Shown here piece after piece: positions 11,711-23,600 of a DNA stretch of 64,000 nt; within the stretch, counting starts at the first letter, position 1, and every line of letters starts with the position of its first letter. The stretch lies in contig LATX02000112.1 of assembly GCA_001466705.2 (NCBI GenBank), positions 186,001-250,000 of the forward strand. The letters are read 5' to 3'. A program made the position numbers and the translations under genes. The notes under the pieces were generated by a model. It made no database searches. It was not told where the DNA came from and was given only the letters and a program-made list of their open reading frames with translations. The stretch comes from Moniliophthora roreri. Taxonomy: Eukaryota; Basidiomycota; Agaricomycetes; Agaricales; Marasmiaceae.

Positions 11711-12924
11711 AACCTAGCTCCACCCAAATGATACTCACTTCATGATTGGGCTGGTGGGAAGTGTCACCAAAAAGAGAAAGCAAGCACAGCTGATGCTTAA
11801 GTAAGAAGTGGCCACACTGACTACTTGCAGGCTGGAAGATTATCTTATCTTCTATTCCACAGGTTTGCAAGAAAACTCCTGATAACAAACTTTTGAAATG
11901 GAATGATATAGCCTTTCACCATTGTCTTAGAGATGAAGACTATCACATGTCTGCACTCAAGCTGATACACCACTTCATAGTGTCACTTGTCTTCAACCAG
12001 ACACTATTGCACAGGGATACAAAAACCATATGGATGAGTATCAGAGTCTGCTAGTGCACAGAGCTACTCAATTAATGTGCAAGATGTTCTACCTCACCTT
12101 CAATTACCAAGATGGCATCTGACTTGAGATGAAGAATGACTTGTTTGACAAATGGGCTAGGCCGAACCTTTTAGAATTGAGATCTGGTTGTCTTTTATAG
12201 AAAATATGTCTCAGGAGGGAGATTCACTTAGATGAATCTGGAGCAGATGAAGATGGCCTACAATATATTGAAGAATTCCTAGAAGAGGCATTACTTTTCA
12301 GAGGTTGTACTAGCAGTAGTCTGGCATGGCAGACCATTAAAGAAGCTCCAGGAAACTGGATCACAATACTGTTGTCTATAGATGAAGTAGCTCAGCCAGT
12401 TTATACAGCTACCAGTTTTTGGGGTAGTCTTGATACTTGTGAGGGATGGGAAGCATATTTCAGGCTTGGTCAAGAGCAACTACAAATTGGAGAGTTCTGG
12501 GGGTGAAGATAAAGAATGGAATCTATCAGATGATGAGGATGGCAGAGTGCAATTGAGATGGAACAGTAAAGGTAGGTATGGGCCCAATGGTTTATAGAGT
12601 GATAGTGAGAAGAATATAGAATATGACAAACCTGAGAGTGAAGAAGACTCCTTCAATAGTGATTGGGACTCTCAGGATGAGGTCTATGGGTTGGAATATG
12701 ACTGAAAGGTTATGCACTACTTGTATCTAATGGGGGAGTATTTATATATGCTATCTATGCCACACACTAATGTTACAAAGTTCTCATCAAACCCAGATTG
12801 GGACCTGACATGTCACATGTGCATGTGGTTGCATGATTGTTTGCAACATGTGTGACTCTTTTTCTTACTGTTTTGTCTTTCCTGGATGTTCAGAGTCTTA
12901 CTTCTTGACTTCCAGCAGCCAACC

Positions 12925-14161
12925 ATGTCAGACTTCAAAATCCTCTTTAAATCACAACAAGTAATGGTAGAAGGCCAGAAAGAGGTACATTCTCTGATTT
13001 AATAAGGAATATGCCTGACTTGGAGAGGTTGCATAGAGGATCCAAGCACAGGAAGAGGAGCTGCAGCAACTATAAGCAACTCTCAAGGCTTTCACAGAGA
13101 ATTCAGACACAAAAGGAGAACAAGATGACTATGTGAGAATGACAGGGATAGAAACTGATACTGAGGTAATAGAAGGATCCAAAGATGAAGATATGGAGCC
13201 AGATGCAAAACCACTGTGGGTTGAAGTGGAGGTGCTATATTGTTGCTCAATCTGCAGCTGGGAAATCATTGAGAGGGAGTGTGTGGGATGTGCTAGAGAT
13301 TATAGTCAGTGGGTATGTTGCATACCTCTACCAAGCTGAAGCTGTAATTCTTATAGGTCTGCTTGACAGGTTTGTGAAGAAGATTCCAATGGTGAGCTTT
13401 TGATGGACTGGAAGGAAGAAGCATATGACTACAAATGCTGTTGCAAAGAGGGGCTATCAAATGCTGACAGTGCAAGGAACTACACTACAGCTTGATATTG
13501 ATTCAGGTCATCTGTGCTCTGAAACTGTTGCTTCTGAATATGAAGATCATATCAATGAATATTAGTGCCTTCTAGCTTGTGGGGCCATGCATACAATGTG
13601 TGAGACATTCTATCTCACATATGGCCAAGAACAGCAGTATCTGGCTCAAAATAAAGGACACTTTATTTGATGAATGGGCTAGACCTGATATAGTGGACTT
13701 GGAAAATGTCATTTCTTCTTAGAAAGTCTGTCTTGGAGAGAAATACATCTAGATGAAGATAGATGCAACAAGGATGGTTCTTGTTATATTGAAGAGTTTC
13801 TGGAAGAGGCTTTACTTCTTTTCAGAGAACCTGTCAGCACTTTTGGCTATCAGATAACTGAGGAAAGTCTGGGACACTGGGTAATGAAGCCATCTCTGGG
13901 ACGAGACTGGGAGGTCAAGCTCAAGGACAGGAAATTCCAAAATTGGAAAGAAACAAATATGAATCTGATGACTCTGGAGATGAAGATCATAATGAAGATG
14001 ACCAAGTGCAAGTGTACAGTACTGCTGAAAATTTTGAGGATTTCATAAGAGACCATGAACCTGAGAGCACCCATGAACACTTCTCTGGTAGTAATGGGTA
14101 CTTGGAGTCTGAGGACAAGATATTGGTTCAGAAATTGGAAGAGTTGGAGATAGAAGTCTGA
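12925..14161 (+). pseudogene. unrecognised acidic Cys-motif protein, copy 3, degenerate
   Basis: A third tandem paralog, starting MSDFKILFKSQQ, with the first intron conserved, then a RIQAQEEELQQL segment and the Cys block CSICSWEIIERECVGC before a donor at the same place as in copy 1. The 3' part (about 13370-14161) keeps a recognisable TMCETFYLTYG segment and an acidic C-terminus, but the frame is broken by small indels and stops. It is strongly CpG-poor. The only long uninterrupted part is 13943-14161. Confidence 0.7.
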
Positions 14162-14551
14162 TTGCATTCTGTGAGGATGAGAAAGGTTTTCCATTATGTT
14201 TTTCTTGTGGTGCTGTACTGTAAATCATTCTGTAAATTGACCTGGTCCATCATCATATTCATGCCTATTCCTCTTCCCATTGTGTAGCATAATTATCTCT
14301 AAAAGTGACTTTCTGCTGCTGGCAACTGATTTAATGACTCTGAATGCAACCTACCATATGGGAGAGTGTTGATGGCTATGTTAAACTATATAGGATACTT
14401 TCAAATTTGTGCAAGGCTGAGGCTGGAATTTGAATAGAGCATTTCTTGTTAATTTTCCTGAATAATAGCAACTCACTGGGGCAAGGATTCACCACAAAGG
14501 TATCTAGTCTAAAACAGTATATGTTTCAGAGCCTTCTAATACCAATAACTC

Positions 14552-15725
14552 ATGTCAACTCAACTCTCACCATCTGACCCAGAATTCTACTGTGCTATCC
14601 TTTCCCAGGCTTTGACCAGATACCAGCTTACAGTATTCTACCAGCATTACACATGTAAATGTCACAGTCAAAAGGGCCTGCTCTGGGATGACCTCCCTGA
14701 ATGCAAGCAGGTTCCAAAAAGCCTCTAAAATCTTCTGAATGTTATCTCATGTGTTATCATCTCCAACACCAAGCAGGGTCAGGCAGCAGTTGCAGTGTCT
14801 ACCACTGAACACAGAATTGTAATATATATCTCACATCTATCTTCATCTCAATCTGCAACTCAAGTGGAAAACTACATTTAGTCTCTTGTCACCACTGTCA
14901 AGGAGATTGCATATTTAGATCTGGACTGTGATGCAAAACCTCAAGCTGACCTCACTCAGAAGATGTGTGAATGGTCTTGGCAAAAATTCAAGCATTCTTT
15001 CAGCAAGTGAAAAAAGAAGTTTGACAGAGTCAGTGCTGCCATGGAGAACAGGGGTGGTGACATAGGGGAGCTTTTTAGTGTTAATGATCTTGATGATCTT
15101 GAGACAATTTTCAATGCCATTTATACATTGGGAAAGATGATGTCTCAGAAGCAGATACAGGACTTAGTGACTCTGATTTCAGAGTGCCATACTTGGTGGA
15201 CAGCCAATTATTTTTTAGAGTTACAGCTGGCCATTTATGCAGGAACAAATGAAGCAAAAAGGTTCAATCTTGAATTCAGGAGGATGACTCTGTTTGAGTG
15301 TGTAGAACAATATGCAAGCAGTATATAATTCTACATCTCATACAATTCTCTACTCACGCAGACTGTTCTAGACCATCTCAAGATCTACTTTCCCATGACA
15401 CATTGAGTTACCAAATGGATGTCCTTGAATGCCTATAAATCCTTTCTAACTCATTTCACTCAAGCTAAACACTTACAACCATTCATTGATGCTGCCTATC
15501 AAGTTATTGTCATTCCACATGCTGTTCCACAACAGATGAAAGGCATGGCTGAACTCAACAAGTAAAGTCTCAAGAAGATCATTCAAGATGTCCTCTTTCA
15601 CCTTGAATATGAAACCAGTACCAATCTTGGATGGATTAATCTCAAAGACCCAGAATACATGGACTCATTCATCTCATAGATGCAGCATAAACAGAAAAGG
15701 AGTGCTGCAAGAAGCAATGGCCAAT
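14552..15725 (+). pseudogene. unrecognised gene with one long frame broken by stops
   Basis: An ATG at 14552 opens a frame that can be followed for about 1.17 kb. Three stops (TAA, TAG, TGA) precede 15041; the stretch 15041-15328 is free of stops, and more follow. I see no frameshift up to 15330, so nonsense mutation rather than indels did the damage there. Composition is CpG-poor. The protein has no motif I recognise; it looks soluble, with a WWTANYFLELQLAIYAGT segment. It converges on the HET-domain remnant. Confidence 0.5.
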
Positions 15726-15839
15726 CACTCCATGTGCACTGATAAGGGTTGCTAAACCCAGTGACCTGTGCCCTAAGATGTTGGCAGGAATGTTGCTCTC
15801 CACATTGCCTTTCACCACATACCAGGTTGTGTATGTCTC

Positions 15840-16356
15840 TTAGCACTTATCAACACCAATAAAGCACAGCCTTCCAAAGAAGCATGCATCAGCAATGCAG
15901 ACCAGCAATGCTACTGCAAGCTGACCTGGCACTATGATTTGAAGTAGTGTGGCCTCATTACCTGAGTTAGCTATCAGAATCTGGTTGTATACCTTGCCTT
16001 CTCCCCTCTGCCAAGGAAATGCAACAAACATTTTTTTGGTAAGAGTGCCTCTTGCAGTGTCCAGGCACAGTGCATCCATGCTGTCTCTTCATCCAGTGGG
16101 ACAAGGCACTGCAGACCACCTGGCAAGACAATGCACACTGTAGTGCCTTTGTATAGCTGAGACATCTGAACAATCTGCCAGCTCTTGTCAACTTTGTCTG
16201 TTTGCATGATGCAGGGTTGGTCAAGCCAGAGGTATGGCACATCAAAGTGTACTGACACAAGGCAGGTGTCTCTCAATGCATTTATAGAGATCAGGTCACC
16301 ATCTTCTGTGCCTTTTACCAAGAATAATCTAGGTTGAAGGTCTGGAGTGGATCCAA
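15840..16356 (-). pseudogene. HET-domain protein, C-terminal part (split by Ty3 element)
   Basis: Heterokaryon-incompatibility (HET) domain protein; members trigger cell death after fusion of unlike mycelia. The minus strand reads VPYLWLDQPCIMQTD..K, then GTTVCIVLPGGLQ, and AWTLQEALLPKK, the conserved core of agaric HET proteins. The N-terminal part lies at 26017-26203 beyond the retrotransposon. Removing the element and one TCCAA copy joins ...YIWRSNG to LGSTPDLQ in frame. The sequence is CpG-depleted; frames downstream of 16000 are shifted, so the gene had probably decayed as well as been interrupted. Confidence 0.82.
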
Positions 16357-16791
16357 TGTTACGTTTTCTTTACCCCGTTCTATGCTTCTCTTTTGATTCG
16401 GACTTATTACACCTCCCCAGCCCCTTTTTTCTTATAACCTCCATGCTTTCCTTTCTCCTCGGACTTATTACACTTTCCTGGCCCCCATTTTCTTATTGAA
16501 GCTTGTATTATATTCCGACTTCGTTGGTATTTATTATCATATCATCGTAGTTATCGGACGTTGTATTACACAGACTACATGACCTGGTTGTATGTATTTA
16601 AGCGCTCAAGCGAGGACTCTAAGTCTTCAGCTTGACCTAGTTAATTCATACTTGTGTCAATGCTATAGTCGAAGGAACTCTTAACTTTAGCATCTGCTAA
16701 ATGAACTCAAACTTGAACTTGTAGACTGCTAGCGAGAGAAGCCTTTCTCTTGGAGTAGTTGAGTTAGCGTTGCTGCGCAAGTAACATAACA
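16357..16791 (+). repeat. 5' LTR
   Basis: 435 bp, same length as the 3' LTR. It differs from it at roughly fifteen positions by eye, nearly all transitions. Starts TGTTACG, ends CATAACA. A purine-rich stretch (GAGTGGAGGG) lies just before the other LTR and is the likely polypurine tract. Confidence 0.92.
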
Positions 16792-16851
16792 CAAGGTCAA
16801 GCTGATCAATTGCCGACCTATCGAGGTTTAGGCACTCACCAGGAAACCAAG

Positions 16852-17501
16852 ATGCCACCATGGATGGAATCCCAGATCAAGAAAGACATCGAGGAAGCGG
16901 AAGAGCACCAGCATGGGTTACCAACCCAATCCATATCGAATCCAGGTGGACGAGTGATCCCACCGTTAACCCGGGCATCTCGCAGGGAGTTATTGACCCC
17001 CTTGCCACTGCCATTGCCAACGAATCAACCTCGGGAAGAGACACCAAGAGAACACCCTGAAACAAAGAAAACCTTGACCCCATTATCCATTTCGATTGGA
17101 TCAGAAGAGATCGAGTTAGAAGGAGACACATTGCCTTCTACACCGAAGAAGCCTGAACAAGATACATTGAATACCTCTTTGACCTCAGTAGAGGAGTCAG
17201 ACCTCTTTCAACGCCTGTTACATGCATTAAAGAATAGCCCCCAATCGACCAGACAACCACAGATTGAAGAAATGTCGGAAGACAAGAAACCTTCGGGAAG
17301 TAGGCCCAAAGTGGAGCCAATAGCAGAAGAAGCCGTAATCAGTGCCACAGTACCGGTTCAAATGGTAACGGCAGAAAAGGAAATCAAGGTGGCATTGCCG
17401 AGAGCCTTTGAAGGATATCGGAAAGATGCGAAGAAGTTCCTCAGGGAAGTCCTATTGTACATTGCTCTTAATCCTAAAGCATTCACTATGGACTGATCAA
17501 A
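16852..17501 (+). pseudogene. Ty3 gag, N-terminal part
   Basis: Starts at ATG 16852 (MPPWMESQIKKDIEE). A long hydrophilic, Pro/Glu-rich segment leads into VALPRAFEGYRKDAKKFLRE, the beginning of the retrotransposon gag domain. The frame meets a TGA at 17494-17496 that most simply derives from CGA, then is cut at 17501 by a CACTA-like element. The coding sequence resumes at 19911; the AAA on both sides is shared by the element's target duplication. Confidence 0.8.
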
Positions 17502-18237
17502 CACTACGTACGAGGTGTCCTTTTAATGCTATTAATACAAAGGAAATACACTCAGAATACTGCTATATATTTGCTTCCAGACAACACTCAGAAAATTCTA
17601 TTAGTTTCAAGTTATCATCACATAGTGAAAACAGCAAGCATACTCTGGATTTTAATTTCCAGAAGAGTTAGTGTTTTTTGATCATTTTATAATAATGAAG
17701 TTATAGAATTATCCTTTAATTTTCTAATTACAGATATACTAAATTTTCTGCCTTATAAAATAGTGAGAAAACATTTAGAAAACAAATATAAGATTTTGAA
17801 TTTTATATTTAAGGAAACATGTTAAATACAAAAGGAAAACTAAATGAAAACTATCTAAGAACTGCTTTAAAATATAGTGTTTTCATATAATTTTCCTACT
17901 ATTTTCCTAGTGTTTTCTCTGACTTTCCCACAATAGAAAATGTGGAATTTTTATCTTATCTTATCAGCATTTTCTGAGCATCTTCAACCAGAGAAAATTT
18001 AATGTTTTCTCAGTATGGAAATTATTCTAATATATTGTATTATCTTTTAATTCTCAGAATTTGAAAATTCCATATCTTTTGCTGCTGAAAATTTAGTATT
18101 CTCCAGGCATATTCTTGTTGAGAGGACACAATTGAAATTTAGAATTTATATATGGTTTTATAAAAATTCTCTTTGCAAGAAGATTAAGTGTTTTCTCAAT
18201 GAGAAAACCATGTTAAAAGAACACCTTGTATGTAGTG
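17502..18237. mobile_element. CACTA-type TIR element, copy 1
   Basis: 736 bp, AT-rich, with no transposase frame. Ends are inverted repeats of the form CACTACGTACRAGGTGT, extending about 25 bp. The CACTA terminus suggests an EnSpm/CACTA-derived non-autonomous element, which makes 3-bp duplications. The left flank is AAA but the right flank is ATC, so this copy lacks a matching duplication. This suggests a recombinant or mis-joined context. Confidence 0.75.
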
Positions 18238-19149
18238 ATCCCTACTTCATAACATGTCTACCAATGCATCTACTTCCACTTCTGCTTCTAGCTCTTCTGC
18301 TAGTCACCAAACACAAGGACTCCCGAGCTCTACTCCTACTGAGGCTGGAGAAGGAAGGTATGGTGAAAACATTACCTATCATCATGGCCTCTGTCCAAAC
18401 CCCTATCAACTCCTCCACCTCTTCAACTCCCGACAGTATGACCAGCAACTCTGAAACGCAGCTAATCCCAACAACTGACTGGAACCCACAGTCAAAAGCC
18501 TCTTTTTCCTATGGGCCTAATGCAACTTACTCAAAAAAATCACTGAGAGCTGCAACCTGGAGATTGCTAATCAGGTCTTATTTGCATGCAACTATGGAAT
18601 AGGTCTAGAAGGATCTGTTACAGTACCGTCTACATTCTCCTCTCACCCACACCTATCCATGCCCCCTCCTGCAGATCCCTGAGCAGCTTCCAAATATCCC
18701 GACCCCAATACTTTCAGTCTTATCAACAGACTTGGACGATGAACCGATGGGAACGGATACCCCCAACTGTCCCTCCAGGACAGACTCGCCTCCCCCTCTG
18801 TTATGTCCACCGAACCTGCTCCCAACTATGCCCTTCTTTATCCTGAACCCACTTCTGATCCTGACGTTAAACTGAAGATCGAACACACTCTCTGAAGAGT
18901 CCCTGGGCTTGACACCCTTATCAATGATGCCAGTGATCAAGTTCACTCCTCACGTAGAGGAAGGCATAGTGGCTGGGGAAGGAGAGAAGGAAGAAAAGAA
19001 CAAGCCCTCTCAATCCCCATGCCTATCCATGCTCAAAATACCTGCTGACCACTGACAGAATGACAGATTGCTGCCGCCAATGCCAGCAGAGACGTAGATG
19101 GATCACACCTCTGCCTTGTGTGCGAATTGGACCACCATCTCCCCCGAAA
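18238..19149 (+). pseudogene. partial second copy of the retroelement's 3' ORF
   Basis: Opens with ATG 18254 followed by a Ser/Thr-rich run, then GRYGENITYHHGLCPNPYQ, matching GRYGENITYQNGLHPNPYQ of the 3' ORF at 24152. It diverges with frameshifts further on. It lies between two CACTA-like elements and ends at the undetermined base 19150. It is therefore a fragment of another retroelement copy, placed here by recombination or by an assembly join. Confidence 0.7.
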
Positions 19150-19174
19150 NAGCATTCACTATGGACTGATCAAA

Positions 19175-19910
19175 CACTACGTACGAGGTGTCCTTTTAAT
19201 GCTATTAATACAAAGGAAATACACTCAGAATACTGCTATATATTTGCTTCCAGACAACACTCAGAAAATTCTATTAGTTTCAAGTTATCATCACATAGTG
19301 AAAACAGCAAGCATACTCTGGATTTTAATTTCCAGAAGAGTTAGTGTTTTTTGATCATTTTATAATAATGAAGTTATAGAATTATCCTTTAATTTTCTAA
19401 TTACAGATATACTAAATTTTCTGCCTTATAAAATAGTGAGAAAACATTTAGAAAACAAATATAAGATTTTGAATTTTATATTTAAGGAAACATGTTAAAT
19501 ACAAAAGGAAAACTAAATGAAAACTATCTAAGAACTGCTTTAAAATATAGTGTTTTCATATAATTTTCCTACTATTTTCCTAGTGTTTTCTCTGACTTTC
19601 CCACAATAGAAAATGTGGAATTTTTATCTTATCTTATCAGCATTTTCTGAGCATCTTCAACCAGAGAAAATTTAATGTTTTCTCAGTATGGAAATTATTC
19701 TAATATATTGTATTATCTTTTAATTCTCAGAATTTGAAAATTCCATATCTTTTGCTGCTGAAAATTTAGTATTCTCCAGGCATATTCTTGTTAAAAGGAC
19801 ATGATTGAAATTTAGAATTTACATATGGTTTTATAAAAATTCTCTTTGCAAGAAGATTAAGTGTTTTCTCAATGAGAAAACTATGTTAAAAGAACACCTT
19901 GTACGTAGTG
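19175..19910. mobile_element. CACTA-type TIR element, copy 2, with AAA target duplication
   Basis: Also 736 bp and nearly identical to the copy at 17502, with small differences near its right end. Flanked by AAA at 19172-19174 and 19911-19913, the 3-bp duplication expected of CACTA elements. Removing the element and one AAA restores the gag frame. The 24 bases before it repeat the 24 bases before copy 1 and begin directly after the single undetermined base at 19150. Confidence 0.82.
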
Positions 19911-20645
19911 AAAGAAGCTTTTCCTCCTATCCTACATGACCGATGGTCTGGGAGAATTTTGGAAGAACAATAAGACGGACCTGTTACTTGCCTTTGATCC
20001 CGAGGCAGAGAAGGTCTCATGGTTAGATTTTGTGGAGGATTTCAAGACATCCTTCGAACCCCTCAATACGGCTTTGGAAGCCCAGATGAAGCTTCGAGAT
20101 CTGAAGATGAAGGAAAGAGCGGATGAATACACTTACCAGTTCGCCTATCTGGCGAAACAGACCAGATACAACGATGCCGCACAAATCATGGTGTTCAAAA
20201 GAGGGTTACCCAGAAGTCTGGCTCTGAAAATCATGACATGACCCAAAGGAGCACCCACCAATATTAAGGATTGGATGAACGCCGCTATCCTCTTCAACAA
20301 GAGTTACAAGCAGGCTATAGAATATGGGAAGACTTGGGATGATGACAACGGAAGGAAACCGAAACGAAGCTTCAGGAAGAAGGAAGAGGTAGCCATTAAA
20401 CAGCAGCAGATCTCGGAAGCTGATCAAAAGGAATATATGGCTAAAGGATTGTGTTTTCAATGCAGCCGAGGAGGGCACTGGATCAAAGATTGCCTGGACA
20501 GCCCAAAGAAGGATGAGAAGAAGAGGGAAGAGCCGAAGAAGTTGACCAGAGAAGAATGGTATGCCAAAATTAAGGCGTTGGTAAATGATCAACCAGAAGA
20601 AGAGAAGAACTCCCTAATCGACCTCATGGAACTGGAGGGTTTTTG
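19911..20645 (+). pseudogene. Ty3 gag, C-terminal part with CCHC zinc knuckle
   Basis: Continues gag with LSYMTDGLGEFW and the Arg/Lys-rich linker, then the zinc knuckle CFQCSRGGHWIKDC (C-x2-C-x4-H-x4-C) near 20450. One TGA at 20239-20241 interrupts the frame at a position that reads naturally as CGA. The frame ends ELEGF with TGA 20643-20645, and the protease frame follows at once. Confidence 0.85.
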
Positions 20646-23600
20646 AAGCAGTGGAAGAGGACAATGTCTCCACTGCCTGTAACAATTTCACACTTTGTAC
20701 TAGCTAAGATGGACCGGAATTCTATGCACATTCCTCTTCAGTACAAAGTGGGAACCAAAATCATTGAAATGCAAGCTCTGTTAGACTCAGGAACTGGAGG
20801 AAGGTTTATAGGAAAAACCTTAGCAAGGGAGTTAGGGAAGAAATGGATTTCACTCCCCAAGAAGATCAAAGTGTTCAACATGGACGGAACTCCGAATAAA
20901 ACTGCATGGATATCTCATGTGGTGGAACTTGAATTCAGCATCACAGGAAAGGAGTTCCAGGAGAATTTCATGATATCTGGAATTGGAGATGAGAGCATAA
21001 TTCTAGGACTCTCCTGGCTTCGATATCACAATCCTAAGATTGATTGGGAAACGGGAGAAGTAAAATTCACACCAAGAAGGAAGATACATATCAAGCGGTT
21101 CAAAGGTGTTCTCGACAATACTTCAACAGAGGTGTTAATCGGAGCAAGGATCACCACGTCACAAGAATTAGCCCATCAGCAACAGGAAGTTAGAAGGGAG
21201 ATAGACGAATTAATCCCTTCTTACCTCCAAGGATATCGAGATCGGTTTGAGAAGAAGAAGGCAGAATGATTCCCTCCCTCCTGATCTTACGATCATGCAA
21301 TCGAATTGAAACCAGATTTTGTACCCAGGAACTGCAAGCTATACCCTCTCAGTCCTCATGAACAGACAGAGCAGGACAAATTCTTGGAAGAAAACTTGTG
21401 AAAAGGGTACATTTGGAAATCTAAATCTCCCATGGCCTCGCTCTTCTTCTTTGTAGCAAAGAAAGAAAAAGGAGCGTTACGACCCACTCAGGATTATCGA
21501 GAATTGAACAAAGGAACGATAAAAAATGCCTACCCTCCCCCCTGATATTGGACCTCCTCGACAAATTAAAAGGTGCCGAGATCTTTACGAAACTAGATCT
21601 TAGGAATGGCTACAATAATGTGTGGATTAAGGACGGAGACCAATGGAAAGCGGCTTTCAAAACGAATCAAGGATTGTTCGAACCAACAGTTATGTTTTTT
21701 GGGCTTAGTAACTCGCCTGCGACGTTCCAAAACTTTATGAACGACATCCTCTCTGACTTCATCGATGAAGGATGGTGTGTCGTCTATATGGACGATATTC
21801 TCTTGTTTTCAAAAAGTCAAGAGGAACATTGGGAGAGAACCAAGCGGTTGATGCGTCGAATCAGGAAACACGATCTGTATTTCAAGCTGGAGAAGTGTGA
21901 GTTCAATGTGCAACAGGTTATATTTCTAGGCATGGTGATCCAGCCTAATTACATTGCTATGGATCTGGTGAAGCTGGCAGGAATAGCGGAATGGGAACTG
22001 CCAAAGACAGTCAAAGGGGTATGGGCCTTTTTAGGGTTTGGAAATTTCTATCAGAAGTTCATCGGGAAATATGCACAATTAGCATGACCACTCCACGATC
22101 TCACACGGAAATCACAGAAGTTCGAATGGATGCCAACATGCCAAATTGCATTCGATCTTCTCAAGAGAAAATTCCTTTCAGAACCTGTCCTTCTGATGCC
22201 AGACTCGGATAAACCCTTTGTCATCGAAGCAGATGCCTCGAAATGGGCAACTGGAGCAGTGCTTCGGCAACAAGGACCCAATGGGGAATGGCACCCATGC
22301 AGATACTTATCAAAGTCCTTTTCCCCAATGGAACGGAATTATGAGATCTACAACTGTGAGCTGCTGGCTATCACAAGGGCTCTGATGGAATAGCAACATT
22401 ATCTGATGGGAGGAAAGTACAAGGTGGTGGTACTATCCAATCATAAGAACCTTACCTACTTCCGCGTCGCACAGAAGCTCAACCACAGACAAGCATGGTG
22501 GAGCCTTCTGTTATCGGAATTCAACCTTAGCCTTGTCCATATGCCTGGAAAATCGATGGCGCAAGCTGACGCATTGTCACGAAGAAATCATGAAGGACGC
22601 GAAGGAGATGACGATAACGAGGATGTCATCCTCTTACCTGACCAGCTATTTGTTAAAGGAATCAACCTGGACCTGGGAACTGAGATTGTGGAACGATTGG
22701 GCCTGGACGACTTTCATAAGTCAGCCTTGGAACAGCTGTTGCAGCAAGGCATGCCGCCAATAAAGTCCACACTCTCAGATTGGGAAATTCACGAAGGTCT
22801 ATTTATTCTTTAAGGATCACATTTACATACCAGATGATGTGGAACTACGGAGAAAAGTAGTGCAGATGATACACGAAACCCTGGGGGTAGGACATCTGGG
22901 ACAGTGGAACACACTAGAACAGGTTCAAAGGGATTTTTGGTGGCCTGGAATGGCTAAATTTGTCAGGAGTTTCATAGACAGATGTGTGCCTTGTCAACAA
23001 TTCAAGATAAACACACATCCGATAAAGACCCCCATTCAACCCCTTCAACATGAGCTGAACTCCTTCCCCTTTCAAACATGTACAATGGATTTGATCATGG
23101 ATCTCCCCAAATGCGACAGGATGGATTCTATATTAGTCATAGTGGACCATTCCTCTATGAAGGGGGTAATTTTTATACTATGCACGAAGAAGTCGGACGC
23201 CACAGAGATATCAGAGTTATTAATTCAACATTTGTACAGGAGATTCGGTCTCCCTGACCGCATCATATCAGATCAAGATCCCAGGTTCACAGCAGAAGTA
23301 TTCCAAGAAATGGGAAAACGATTATCCATCAAACACTCCATGAGCACTGCCTTCCATCCACAGACTGACAGAGAAACCGAATGGGTAAATCAAGAAATCG
23401 AAGTTTACCTCCGAATATTCTGTGCCAAAGAACAGATGAGATGGAAGGAATACCTCCTTTTAGCAGAATTCACCCATAACAATAGAACTCACTCCGTACT
23501 CAAAAACTCCCCTTTCTTCCTAATGATGGGTTATCATCCGAGAGTGATTCCGACGATATTCAAATGAACCAGTATTCCCTCTGTGGAGGAATGGCTCCAA

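Larger units (their letters stand above)
9555..12705 (+). pseudogene. unrecognised acidic Cys-motif protein, copy 2, split by an intron insertion
   Basis: A decayed paralog of the gene at 8045. The 5' part (9555-9981) has the same exon order and a Cys block (CSVCDWEIAERACEGC) preceded by an in-frame TGA where copy 1 has an Arg codon. The donor of intron 2 follows the Trp codon near 9981. The 3' part resumes at 11862 after a consensus acceptor and runs to 12705. The intron that is 54 nt in copy 1 is therefore about 1.88 kb here, filled by a TA-flanked element and a telomere-like tract. The 3' exon has stops where copy 1 has Trp or Arg codons and is CpG-poor, as expected after C-to-T decay. Confidence 0.75.

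Noticed and set aside
18632..18950. Overlapping open frames on both strands inside the retroelement remnant
   Set aside because: Low-complexity antisense reading of a Pro/Ser-rich frame; the sense strand explains the sequence.
17502..19910. A pair of long terminal repeats of a second retrotransposon
   Set aside because: The two 736-bp units have their own inverted ends starting CACTA and one has a 3-bp duplication, so each is a TIR element, not an LTR.
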